Positions 24,268 to 33,095 of a stretch of DNA of 64,000 nt are shown here, piece after piece (within the stretch, counting starts at the first letter, position 1; every line of letters starts with the position of its first letter). Origin of the DNA: Gp1-AA122 sp036378535 (GTDB taxonomy: Bacteria > Acidobacteriota > Terriglobia > Terriglobales > Acidobacteriaceae); NCBI GenBank assembly GCA_036378535.1, contig DASUWH010000066.1, positions 1-64,000 on the forward strand, given 5' to 3'. A program made the position numbers and the translations under genes. The notes under the pieces were generated by a model. It searched no databases, was not told where the DNA came from, and saw nothing but the letters and a program-made list of their open reading frames with translations.

Positions 24268-25311
24268 GTGATCTCCGTGGTTAGTGCCCTGCGATCAGCA
24301 CGCCACGCACCCCTGCCCTCCAAAGTAAATCCCATGCTCGCCACGTCCATCGAGAAGCCGTTTGACTCCGAGGAGTGGCTGTATGAAATCAAGTGGGACG
24401 GATACCGCTCAGTAGCCTTCATACAACAAGGCAAGTTGCGCCTGGTATCGCGCAATCAGAATGACCAGACGGCGCAGTTTTCCGAACTGGGCGACATCCC
24501 GAACTATTTACACGCCCGGAATGCCGTAATAGATGGCGAGGTAGTGGCGATTGACGAGCAGGGTCGCCCGTCCTTCAGCCTGATGCAGCAGCGCACCGGC
24601 ATCCGTCACGGACACTTCAAAGCACCCGGCAGGCACGATGTGCCTGTTCTTTATTACGCATTCGATCTGATTTACGTGGACGGCTACGACCTCCACAAAG
24701 TTAGTTTGGAAGATCGCAAGCGTTTGCTGCGGGACATTGTCCTTCCCGGTGACAACCTGCGCTATTCCGATCATCAGATCGGCCAAGGGGGAGCATTGTT
24801 TCAAGTCGCTGCCCAGCGTGGATTGGAAGGCATCGTGGCCAAGCGCCGCAACAGTTGTTATGAGGAACGGCGTACCCGCGAATGGCTGAAGATTAAGATC
24901 ACGAAGGAAATCGAAGCTGTAATTGGCGGTTACACGGAGCCGGAAGGTAGCCGTGAATTTTTCGGATCTCTGGTGCTCGGCTTATTTAACAAACAAGGAC
25001 AGCTCATTCACGTCGGGCAAGCGGGTACGGGGTTCGACCGCAAGATGCTGGCTTCTGTGCACAAACTGCTGGCCAGTCTGGAAACCAAGACTAATCCTTT
25101 TTACGGTCCCGTGGATGCGGGCCGTAAAGTGCATTGGATCAAGCCAGAATTAGTCGCCGCTGTTCGCTTCACCGAGTGGACCCATGAAACCAGCGAAGGC
25201 GGTCTCAAGCTGCGGGCCCCGGTATTCCTTGGAATTCGCGAGGATAAAACTCCGAAGGAGTGCACATTTGCCCAGCAGGGCGTCGGCAGCGCGTATAGTA
25301 GTGCCTCGTGA
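24268..25311 (+). CDS. ligD: ATP-dependent DNA ligase, LigD ligase domain
   Basis: A 347-residue frame from GTG 24268. The adenylation domain has the catalytic lysine in YEIKWDGYR (Lys42), VIDGEVVAID, and GLEGIVAKRRNSCYEERRT with the motif IV Lys, followed by WLKIKI. The C-terminal OB-fold domain shows VIGGYTEPEGSR and HVGQAGTGFD, and the WTHE segment near the end is typical of LigD. It seals double-strand breaks with Ku. The open frame extends upstream to 24163, and the true N-terminus is likely supplied by the PE gene through a frame change. No primase/polymerase domain or Ku gene is nearby. Confidence 0.9.
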   Translation: MISVVSALRSARHAPLPSKVNPMLATSIEKPFDSEEWLYEIKWDGYRSVAFIQQGKLRLVSRNQNDQTAQFSELGDIPNYLHARNAVIDGEVVAIDEQGRPSFSLMQQRTGIRHGHFKAPGRHDVPVLYYAFDLIYVDGYDLHKVSLEDRKRLLRDIVLPGDNLRYSDHQIGQGGALFQVAAQRGLEGIVAKRRNSCYEERRTREWLKIKITKEIEAVIGGYTEPEGSREFFGSLVLGLFNKQGQLIHVGQAGTGFDRKMLASVHKLLASLETKTNPFYGPVDAGRKVHWIKPELVAAVRFTEWTHETSEGGLKLRAPVFLGIREDKTPKECTFAQQGVGSAYSSAS

Positions 25312-25368
25312 ACTTCTCATCCGTCAGCAACTACTGCCGCGATATTTCATCGGCAAGTCAGAACAGCT

Positions 25369-27135
25369 ATGAAACCGCATGACGTCGCCTTGCCATCCGC
25401 TCTTCTTGCCTGCGGCCGAAGATGGATTTTAATTGTCTTCACGCTGTTGTGCTTCTCCGCCTGCCGAAAGCAAGAAAGCTCCAAACCATCGGATTTGGTA
25501 ATCCACAATGCCAAGGTGTACACCGTCGACCCGCGCCGCCCCTGGGCAGACGCGGTGGCTGTTCAAGGTGACCGCATTACATGGGTTGGGGATGAGAGAG
25601 GAGCCAAAGCACAGATCGGCCCCTCGACCCGCGTCATCGATGCGGGCGGAAAGATGTTGCTCCCCGGATTTATAGACAGCCATTTTCACGTGCTGCTCGG
25701 TGGTAATCCCCATGTTTTGCGCATTCAAAACGCAGACTCTCTCCAGCAAATTCAGCAGCAGGTTCGGGACTTCGCGGCCCAACGCCCGCAACTGAAGTGG
25801 ATCGAAGTCGAAGGCTGGAATTACTCTGCTTTTCCCAACGGAACCCTTCCCACCGCCGCCGACCTGGAAGGATTAACCGGGGGGCGGCCCGCCTTCCTGG
25901 TGGCCTATGACTATCACACCATCTGGATGAACCGCGAAGCCATGCGGGATTTCGGCATTAACCGGAAAACTACGAAAGTGATCTTTGCGGAAAAGGTGGA
26001 GAAAGATGCTAATGGCGAGCCGACAGGCATAGTCACTGGTTTTGGCAGTACGGGCCTGTCGGAAGATGCGGAGGCCGAATTACGGAAGCACCTGCCGTCG
26101 CATGGGCCAGGACAGGTAGAGCGCGGCATCCAGTGGAACATGAGTGAGGCGGTGAAAGCCGGAATCACAACCATCGTTGATCCGCAATCCTATCTCGAGG
26201 ACTTGGATATCTACGGTCGTTTGAGAAAACAGGGGAAGCTGCCGGCGAGGCTGCAGGTGGCCTTATTCCATCGAAGAGGCACCACACCAGCGGCCCTGCA
26301 GAAATTCGACGAGGCACGAAAGAGGTACAACGACGACTGGCTGCGGGTTGCTGCAGTCAAACTCTATATTGACGATGTCATCGAACCGCACACCGCTGCC
26401 TTGCTCGCGCCCTACGCCGATCGGCCAAACACTCGCGGGGAATTGGATTACCCCCCGGATGAGTTCAAGCAAGTAGTCGAGCGGCTGGACAAAATGCAGT
26501 TCCAGGTGTTCATACATTCTATCGGCGACCGCGGCATTCGCACCGCGCTGGACGCAATCGAATACGCCGAAAAGCAGAATGGGCCGCGGGACCGGCGCCA
26601 CGAACTGATCCACATCGAATGCCTCAGCGCAGCGGACATCCCGCGATTCAAACAACTGGGCGTGATCGCTTGCATGCAGCCGCGGCACTGCGCGCCCGAT
26701 ATCACCGGTCAGTGGGCCAAGGCAGTTGGGCCGCAGAGATGGAAGTATGCGTGGGCATTCCGCAGCTTGCGTGATTCAGGGGCGACGCTGGCGTTCGCTT
26801 CCGATTGGAACGTGGCGGAAATGGAGCCGTTGATTGGAATTTACACGGCTCTCACCCGCAAGGGACTCGATGGCAGGCCCCAGAACGGATGGATCCCCGA
26901 GCAGACGATTGATTTGGAGACCGCGATCCGCGGCTACACCATAAACGGGGCCTATGCGAACTTCATGGAAAATAATCGGGGCTCCATTACTCCGGGAAAG
27001 TACGCTGACATGGTGCTCATTTCGGAAAATTTGTTCACAATTCCGGCGGACAAAATCAAAGATGTGAAGGTGGAGTGGACCATCATTGCCGGCAGAGAAG
27101 CCTGGCCTGACCGGCAGGGCCTCAGCGGTCACTAA
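25369..27135 (+). CDS. Amidohydrolase-family lipoprotein (YtcJ-like)
   Basis: A 588-residue metal-dependent hydrolase. The signal peptide ends in a lipobox-like FSAC (about residues 30-33), so it is probably lipid-anchored in the periplasm. The amidohydrolase pattern is clear: DLVIHNAKVYTVDPRRPWAD, LLPGFIDSHFHV with the metal-binding His pair, EVEGWN, ACMQPRHCAPD, and FASDWNVAEMEPL with the final Asp. YtcJ/TIM-barrel members hydrolyse N-acyl or amide substrates. Which one is not visible. It follows the ligase by 57 bases and is probably a separate unit. Confidence 0.88.
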   Translation: MKPHDVALPSALLACGRRWILIVFTLLCFSACRKQESSKPSDLVIHNAKVYTVDPRRPWADAVAVQGDRITWVGDERGAKAQIGPSTRVIDAGGKMLLPGFIDSHFHVLLGGNPHVLRIQNADSLQQIQQQVRDFAAQRPQLKWIEVEGWNYSAFPNGTLPTAADLEGLTGGRPAFLVAYDYHTIWMNREAMRDFGINRKTTKVIFAEKVEKDANGEPTGIVTGFGSTGLSEDAEAELRKHLPSHGPGQVERGIQWNMSEAVKAGITTIVDPQSYLEDLDIYGRLRKQGKLPARLQVALFHRRGTTPAALQKFDEARKRYNDDWLRVAAVKLYIDDVIEPHTAALLAPYADRPNTRGELDYPPDEFKQVVERLDKMQFQVFIHSIGDRGIRTALDAIEYAEKQNGPRDRRHELIHIECLSAADIPRFKQLGVIACMQPRHCAPDITGQWAKAVGPQRWKYAWAFRSLRDSGATLAFASDWNVAEMEPLIGIYTALTRKGLDGRPQNGWIPEQTIDLETAIRGYTINGAYANFMENNRGSITPGKYADMVLISENLFTIPADKIKDVKVEWTIIAGREAWPDRQGLSGH

Positions 27136-27194
27136 GTGATATCGGCGATTTTCTTCGAACTGTCGAAAACTGGAGACTAGCGCGGTAAGGGTGT

Positions 27195-28235
27195 CTACTT
27201 GATATCTTTCATCGGCATGAGCGAACCGTAGTCTTTCCCATCCGACTGCACCGCGCGGGCCACCGCCGCTGCGAATGCGTTGCGAAATTCGGGATACTTG
27301 GCCACAATGGCTCGCATGACCGCCATGTTGTCCTGAAAAGTTTGGGCGGTATTGGACACATCCGGGTACTGATATTTGACTACCAGATCGAGTTCGTTTC
27401 CGACCACGACCGGGAAAATCTGAGTCAGCTTGTACGTTTTCCCATTGCTGGCCATGAGGTCAGTCGTGTTTCCATCCGCGGGAATATCTTTGGGCTGGTT
27501 ATTGTGGATGGTGTCATAGAGATGGTCCGTCTCTAAGGTGCTCATGAAAGGGACGGGCGCGATCAGGTCGCGAGCTTCCAGATAGTACAACCAGGCATTG
27601 TGGACCTCGCCCTTCGACTTATATTGATCCGCCTGCTGTATGTACCATTTGGCGTCATGCCCGGCCACTTGCGCTGACTTGGCATAAAAGCCGCCCAGCT
27701 TCCAGTCATTACCAATCTGCTGCAACACGAAAGAAAGTGTGTGCGGGCCTTTAGAGCCGCCGGTGACATCCAGTATGTCGATAGCGTAGGTTCCGGGAGG
27801 AAGATTCGGAATCACGAACACGGCGCTGTTGGCGGTCTGTCCCTGGGGGCCGAAGACGCCGCACAGGAACTCCGCCCGCCCCGCGGCCTCATTCCCCTCC
27901 AGCTTGAGCATGAAAGGCGGACGCACACTAGCGGTCGCCCCGGAAAACGCATCTCTATTTTCGATCACCGCCGTTTCAATTCCGTTGAAATTGGCGGCCA
28001 GACTGGGAATCGCGCTCTGCTTGAGGTTAAATACGTCGCCTTTCGAGGCCATGTCGAACAGGCGCTTTCCGGTATTTTCCAGGGCCGAACGGGTAGCCGC
28101 ATCCATGTCGGAGGCAGTCGAACAGGTCTGGGCCTCGAGCGAACCTCCCAGGAGGATGAAAACGGCAACTGCAACCGCAACCATCGACTGCAGCACAGGA
28201 ATTTTGCGCAAGAACGACTCTGTTTTCACGTTCAT
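27195..28235 (-). CDS. Exported protein of unknown function
   Basis: A 346-residue protein starting at the ATG at 28235 (a GTG five codons upstream is possible). A signal peptide (IPVLQSMVAVAVAVFILLGG) precedes a mature region with LFDMASKGDVFNLKQSAIPS, PPGTYAIDILDVTGG, WKLGGFYAKSAQVAG, and AWLYYLEARDLIAPVPFM, which resembles a short helical repeat. The C-terminus has NTAQTFQDNMAVMRAIVAKYPEF-like helices. I know similar proteins only as conserved exported proteins of Acidobacteriota. It is convergent with the amidohydrolase. Confidence 0.6.
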   Translation of the reverse strand: MNVKTESFLRKIPVLQSMVAVAVAVFILLGGSLEAQTCSTASDMDAATRSALENTGKRLFDMASKGDVFNLKQSAIPSLAANFNGIETAVIENRDAFSGATASVRPPFMLKLEGNEAAGRAEFLCGVFGPQGQTANSAVFVIPNLPPGTYAIDILDVTGGSKGPHTLSFVLQQIGNDWKLGGFYAKSAQVAGHDAKWYIQQADQYKSKGEVHNAWLYYLEARDLIAPVPFMSTLETDHLYDTIHNNQPKDIPADGNTTDLMASNGKTYKLTQIFPVVVGNELDLVVKYQYPDVSNTAQTFQDNMAVMRAIVAKYPEFRNAFAAAVARAVQSDGKDYGSLMPMKDIK

Positions 28236-28379
28236 AAGTAGCAGGGACACTTGGCTCTACCAATTGTACGATGCCGGGGCAAGGCAGAGACGTCCATAAG
28301 GTGAGTTCCTGATTTCGGCATCGAAACGCCCGGTGGCATAAGTGAACGATGCTACAATTTCTCTAGGAAGTGGCGGCAA

Positions 28380-29258
28380 ATGTTCGTTTTCACAATTCCA
28401 GTAGGGCGCCGAATTCTGTGGCACTTAGCTCTGGTTACTGTGCTCGCCTCGGCCAGCAGTCTGGCTATCTGGGCGCAAACTACTCCAAAAACCAAAAAGC
28501 ATCATGCCAAAGCGGCGGAGAAGCCTACCCCCGAGCAAGTCGCGACCCCAGCGCCTCCTCCTCCGCCTCCGCCCACTCCGGAACAGATGCCGGCGCGCCC
28601 ACCAACCGTTAGCTATCAGAATGGCCAATTGAGTATTGTGGCCCCGAATTCCACGTTAAGCGACATCCTCCAGGCGGTGAAAACCAAGACGGGTGCTTCG
28701 ATTGACATTCCCGCCAGCGCCAATGAACGCGTAGTCAGCCGCTTCGGGCCAGGTCCGGCGCGGGATGTGCTAGCTGCCCTGCTCAATGGATCTCACTTCA
28801 ATTACGTGATGATCGGATCGGACGCGAACCCCACTTCCGTCGCGCAGGTCATTCTGACGCCCCGCACCGGCGGCGAAACCGTTTCCCCGAACCAACAGGC
28901 CGGACAGATGCCGAACCCAGGCATGCCGCAATATCCCGGCCAGGTGATGCCTCCCCAGGCATACCCGGGTGGTCAGGCAGTTTTCCAGCAACCCCCAACC
29001 CCTGCTCCCGCCGAAGAGCCTCCCGCAGCGGATAGTGAGGAAGACGATAACGCGGCCGCACAGCCGGAAAATCCCAGTGGCACCGATGAGGGAGCTCCCG
29101 AGCAGGTTAACCAGGCTGGGGACGGCCAGGAGAACAGCGCACCCCAGGTAAAGACCCCGGAGCAGCTCTTGCAGGAACTCCAACGGCAGCAACAGATCCA
29201 GCAGCAGCAACAACAGCAGCAGGGTCAGCCCGTGCAGCCGCCTCAACCGCCCCAATAG
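28380..29258 (+). CDS. Exported Pro/Gln-rich protein with STN-like domain
   Basis: A 292-residue protein. A signal peptide (about 8-32) is followed by a Pro-rich linker, then a small domain (about 80-150): LSIVAPNSTLSDILQAVKTK, GASIDIPAS and PARDVLAALLNGSHFNYVMI. It resembles the secretin/TonB short N-terminal domain. The rest is low complexity: Pro/Gln/Gly, an acidic patch (DSEEDDN), and a final run QQQIQQQQQQQQGQP. It probably interacts with the cell envelope, but no function can be given. A Flp pilin gene follows 208 bases later. Confidence 0.6.
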   Translation: MFVFTIPVGRRILWHLALVTVLASASSLAIWAQTTPKTKKHHAKAAEKPTPEQVATPAPPPPPPPTPEQMPARPPTVSYQNGQLSIVAPNSTLSDILQAVKTKTGASIDIPASANERVVSRFGPGPARDVLAALLNGSHFNYVMIGSDANPTSVAQVILTPRTGGETVSPNQQAGQMPNPGMPQYPGQVMPPQAYPGGQAVFQQPPTPAPAEEPPAADSEEDDNAAAQPENPSGTDEGAPEQVNQAGDGQENSAPQVKTPEQLLQELQRQQQIQQQQQQQQGQPVQPPQPPQ

Positions 29259-29465
29259 CCGCGTCAGACAACGGAAACTCTTGGCACTTCGCCCCGTTTG
29301 CCGGGCGTGATGCTACTAGTCACCCATAAATGGTTACTGCGGTAATGGCCAAGAAGTGCCCCGATCCCCCAAAAAACCAGCTGCCTGCGAGAAAATATCT
29401 CGAGCGTCCTGAGGAGGCGTGACCTCAGAGCGCCGGTAAGCAACACGCCAACACACGGGGGGAAT

Positions 29466-29630
29466 ATGAGAGAGTATCTTCGCAACTTGTGGTCGGAAGA
29501 AGCCGGTCAGGATATAGCCGAATACGCGGTCATGGTGGCCGTCATTCTGGTCATTGTCGTAGGAACGGTACGGCTGATCGGCAGCAACTCGAACACTGTG
29601 TTTTCCAGCGTCGCCAGTTCCATCCAGTAA
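29466..29630 (+). CDS. Flp/Fap-type IVb pilin
   Basis: A 54-residue pilin precursor: MREYLRNLWSEEAGQDIAEY then AVMVAVILVIVVGTVRLIG. It has a short basic/acidic leader, a probable prepilin-peptidase cleavage before or near the conserved Glu of AEY, and one hydrophobic helix, as in Flp pilins of Tad systems. GGGGG lies just before the ATG. The mature pilin would polymerise into a type IVb pilus. No tad genes (prepilin peptidase, ATPase, secretin) are in the window, so assembly genes lie elsewhere. Confidence 0.8.
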   Translation: MREYLRNLWSEEAGQDIAEYAVMVAVILVIVVGTVRLIGSNSNTVFSSVASSIQ

Positions 29631-29880
29631 GGGCCGCGAGTTCCTCCCCTCATTTCGTAGATCTTTACGGAAAATCGCGCCCCTTTGCGCTCAGAATTCG
29701 GAGCGCGCCGCCGGTTTTCGGTCCCATAAGTTCCTGCGCCTCTTGCTACCACCCAGTGTCTGGTCCCATACTTTACCGGGAAGCCTTAAGCGAGTAGCGG
29801 GGACATCCCTTCCAAATCGGCATTGCATCTCACCTGAGCCTCGTGGAAGCTCCCAGGCCTGATTCGTGACTAGAGGTGAT

Positions 29881-31335
29881 ATGACACAACGCGCGCTTGC
29901 TGCTCGGGTACTCGCCTTTCTATTGGCAATTCTGATGGTTGCCCCACCGTCGCTGTGGGCAGTGAAATCTGGGCCGGAGTTGCCTAATCCTGGAGAGGTG
30001 GGTATGAGCCGCCAACAGCAGGAGCAGCTTGGCCTGCAGGCGGCCGCCGAGGTGTACAAGCAAATGCCGGTTCTGCCGGATAACAGCCCTGTGACGCAAT
30101 ATGTCCAGGCGCTCGGCAAGAAGTTGGAGACGGTGATTCCCCGGCAGTACACCTGGCCTTACCAGTTTCATGTTATCGAGCAGAAGGAAATCAATGCCTT
30201 CGCCCTTCCGGGCGGGCCGATCTTCGTCAATGTGGGCACCATCACCTCGGCGGAGAACGAATCCGAGTTGGCCGGTGTGATGGCGCACGAGATGTCGCAC
30301 GTCTACATGCAGCACTCGGCCAAACAGGCTCACAAGAACACTCTGCCCAGCATCCTCTCGGGTCTGGGGCAGATCGTGGGATCGTTGGGCGGGGTGGGCG
30401 GCGCCCTGGCTGGCGCCGGTATGCAGGCGGTTGGCGGTTTATGGAGCATGAAGTATTCGCGTGCCGATGAGGCGCAAGCTGACGCCGTGGGCGCCATCAT
30501 CATGTACAAAGCTGGTTATCCGCCCAAAGCCATGGCCGATTTTTTCGAGAAACTAGAGAAGCAGGGGGGCGGCGCGGGGCCGCAGTTCTTGAGCGATCAC
30601 CCCAATCCGGGTAATCGCGTGGAAGCTGTCGAGAAAGAAATCCAGGATTGGCCACCCAAGAGCTACAAGGTTAACGACGCTAATTTTTTCCAGGCCAAGC
30701 AGCAAGCTACGCACGTCCGAGCCTACACCGCGCAGGAAATTGGAAACGGCGCCAAGGACGGAACCTGGGCCCGGCAGAATGCCCAGACCGGAGCCCATAT
30801 GTCAGGCGCTCCGCCAGCGGCGATGCCGGCAACGCTGGCCAACGTCAGTTTCCAGCAGGTGCGTCCAAGCGACAATTTTAAGCAGCTGCAGCAGAACGGC
30901 TTCAGCATTGCTTATCCTGACAACTGGACCACAGGCTCGGGAGAGGGAGGCATCACCATCGCCCCAGCCGCGGGCGCGTCTCAAGGCGCCATTGCCTATG
31001 GAACCGTCATCGCTACGGCTCAGGACCAGAGAGCGAGCAACCTCGATCAGGCCACGCGCGATTTGGTGCAGAACCTGCAACAATCGAACCAGATCCAGCC
31101 CTCCGGCGACGTGAGCAGCATTTCTGTGAATGGAATGCAGGGCCGGTCGGTGGAGCTAAGGGGAGAATCGCCCGTACAAGTGAACGGCAAGCCTGCTCCC
31201 GAACGCGACTGGCTCGTCACACTACCCGCCCCTCAAGGCGGAATTCTGTACCTGATCTTCGTCGCGCCTGAATCGGACTTCAGCCGCTTGCGCCCAACGT
31301 TCGAGAAGATGCTGAACAGTGTGCGCTTAGGATAG
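29881..31335 (+). CDS. Exported M48-family zinc metalloprotease
   Basis: A 484-residue protein from the ATG at 29881 (behind AGAGGTGAT). A signal peptide (about 5-30) precedes an M48 catalytic domain with zinc motif HEMSH (residues 136-140) in VMAHEMSHVYMQHSAK and the third ligand in SRADEAQADAVG. NAFALPGGPIFVNVG is also typical. The last 170 residues (NGFSIAYPDNWTTG, and LIFVAPESDFSRLRPTFEKM) form an extra domain seen in exported acidobacterial proteins. It is probably periplasmic, acting in envelope protein quality control. Confidence 0.88.
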   Translation: MTQRALAARVLAFLLAILMVAPPSLWAVKSGPELPNPGEVGMSRQQQEQLGLQAAAEVYKQMPVLPDNSPVTQYVQALGKKLETVIPRQYTWPYQFHVIEQKEINAFALPGGPIFVNVGTITSAENESELAGVMAHEMSHVYMQHSAKQAHKNTLPSILSGLGQIVGSLGGVGGALAGAGMQAVGGLWSMKYSRADEAQADAVGAIIMYKAGYPPKAMADFFEKLEKQGGGAGPQFLSDHPNPGNRVEAVEKEIQDWPPKSYKVNDANFFQAKQQATHVRAYTAQEIGNGAKDGTWARQNAQTGAHMSGAPPAAMPATLANVSFQQVRPSDNFKQLQQNGFSIAYPDNWTTGSGEGGITIAPAAGASQGAIAYGTVIATAQDQRASNLDQATRDLVQNLQQSNQIQPSGDVSSISVNGMQGRSVELRGESPVQVNGKPAPERDWLVTLPAPQGGILYLIFVAPESDFSRLRPTFEKMLNSVRLG

Positions 31336-31403
31336 AACAGAACGCTGAGCGGGCATGAAGCTGGCCTCAGAACAAGCTTGTGATCAGTCAAATGCCAGCG
31401 CGT

Positions 31404-31430
31404 CGCCAGATCGAAGCAAGAGATCTGGCG
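31404..31430 (+). terminator. Hairpin after the M48 protease gene
   Basis: Perfect 9-bp arms CGCCAGATC / GATCTGGCG with a 9-nt loop, 69 bases past the stop. There is no clear U-run, so its role as a terminator is uncertain. Confidence 0.35.
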
Positions 31431-31519
31431 CTTGGGATCTCAAGCTCGCACCGACCCATTGGTTCCTATGTCGGCCAAGCACGTCGGCCGCCGCCTTCGT
31501 GTAATATCGATGTCTGGAA

Positions 31520-32230
31520 ATGGCCGCGTTTATTGAAGCCGATGACCTCCGCAAGAGTTACCGGGTAGGCAAAATCGAGGTGCCCGCCCTGCGCGGCGTC
31601 TCTTTCCAAGTGGAACGGGGAGAGTTCGTTACCATCGTTGGCCCTTCCGGCAGCGGAAAATCAACTCTGTTTTACCTTCTGGGTGGACTCAGCCGCCCGG
31701 ACACTGGCCGGATCGTTGTTGACGGCGAGGATTTTGCAAAGCTTTCCGATTCGCAGCGCACCGCAATGCGAAAGCGCAAGATCGGGTTCGTCTTTCAGAA
31801 ATTCAACCTGCTCCCCACCCTCGACGCCCGCTCCAATATCATCATCGCTGAAGATATAGCCGGGAGAAACGGGTCTGCGAACGCCGAATATTTTCACCGG
31901 ATCACCTCCCTGCTCGGTCTCGGCAATCGGCTGAAGCATCGCCCCTCCGAACTTTCCGGAGGTGAACAGCAGCGCGTCGCCCTCGCGCGCGCCCTCATCA
32001 ATCGTCCTGCTCTGGTCTTGGCCGACGAGCCCACCGGCAATCTCGATTCGCAGAATTCGGAAATTGTCCTTAAAATGTTGCGCCAGTCGAACCGCGAATT
32101 GGGCCAGACTGTGATGATGATTACGCACAACCCGGAAGCGGCCCAGTACGGCGATCGCATCATTCATATGCGTGACGGTCAGATCGTCCCGCCCGAGCTG
32201 GATGTGCAATGGACCGGGGCTAAATCGTGA
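31520..32230 (+). CDS. ABC transporter ATP-binding protein (MacB/LolD-like)
   Basis: A 236-residue ATPase. Walker A is GPSGSGKST (41-49), the signature is LSGGEQQRVALARAL, Walker B is LVLADEPTGNLD, and the H-loop MITHNPEAA follows. The D-loop and sequence are those of the MacB/LolD/FtsE group that powers periplasm-facing export or lipoprotein release. No permease gene is adjacent, which is unusual because partners are normally in the same operon. The next gene, tryptophan 2,3-dioxygenase, starts 30 bases later. Confidence 0.9.
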   Translation: MAAFIEADDLRKSYRVGKIEVPALRGVSFQVERGEFVTIVGPSGSGKSTLFYLLGGLSRPDTGRIVVDGEDFAKLSDSQRTAMRKRKIGFVFQKFNLLPTLDARSNIIIAEDIAGRNGSANAEYFHRITSLLGLGNRLKHRPSELSGGEQQRVALARALINRPALVLADEPTGNLDSQNSEIVLKMLRQSNRELGQTVMMITHNPEAAQYGDRIIHMRDGQIVPPELDVQWTGAKS

Positions 32231-32260
32231 CCGTATTCCACTGAGAACGAACCCATCACA

Positions 32261-32998
32261 ATGACCACGAGCGACGATCTTCGCAAACCCATCCTGCCCG
32301 GCACCGCGGCCTCAGATTACGAGCGCTATCTGCGTACCGACGAGTTGCTCGCCCTGCAGAAGCAGGCTTCCGAGCTCCTGCACAAAGATGAGCTCACCTT
32401 CCAGGTGGTCCATCAGAGCTCCGAGTTGCTGTTGAAAGGCGCCGCCTTCGAATTAGACCGCGCCCTCGCTCACATCGCCGAAGCCGATTTCTCCAATGCC
32501 GCCCGCCTGATTCGCCGCGCCAATATGGAGATCGACTACCCCATCGCTCTCCTGCATATTCTCGAAACCATCACGCCTTACGACTACCATCTCATCCGCG
32601 CCGGACTCGGGCACGGCAGCGGACTCGATTCGCCCGGCTTTCTGGCGCTGCTGCACATCGGCCCGCGCCTCGGTCAGGCCTTTCATGAACAGCTGCAGCA
32701 CTCCAACCTGAGCGTCGATGATCTTTATCGCCGCCATGAAGAATTCTTCGCATTGCACGACCTTGCCGAGCGTCTCCTCGACTTCGATGAGCGCGTGCAT
32801 ATCTTCCGCTTTCATCATCTGAAGCTGGCCCAGCGCATCATCGGCGGCGGAGTGGTCGGCACTATGGGAACGCCAGTCGAGGTGCTGCATCAGCGCATGG
32901 AGCACCTCTTCTATAAAGAACTCTGGGATGTGCGCAACCAGATCACCGCCAAAGCCACTGAATCCATGCGGAAAAGCGGCACCCGCACCTTGTACTGA
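32261..32998 (+). CDS. Tryptophan 2,3-dioxygenase family protein
   Basis: A 245-residue haem enzyme of the TDO family, which opens the indole ring of tryptophan to N-formylkynurenine. YERYLRTDELLALQK and DELTFQVVHQSSELLLK form the distal substrate pocket. FRFHHLKLAQRIIGGGVVGT is in the region of the haem-ligand His and substrate-binding Gly/Thr. The sequence is somewhat divergent from classical TDO (which has RFREMLG-type motifs), so a related activity is possible. It is the second gene after the lone ABC ATPase. Confidence 0.8.
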   Translation: MTTSDDLRKPILPGTAASDYERYLRTDELLALQKQASELLHKDELTFQVVHQSSELLLKGAAFELDRALAHIAEADFSNAARLIRRANMEIDYPIALLHILETITPYDYHLIRAGLGHGSGLDSPGFLALLHIGPRLGQAFHEQLQHSNLSVDDLYRRHEEFFALHDLAERLLDFDERVHIFRFHHLKLAQRIIGGGVVGTMGTPVEVLHQRMEHLFYKELWDVRNQITAKATESMRKSGTRTLY

Positions 32999-33095
32999 TC
33001 CCCTCTGTACCCGACACATTTCCCTGCAACCACCCGCCCGGCTTCCGAATCTGCTCCTGAATAGCGTATCGTGTTATCCATTGGGGGACGGGGGA

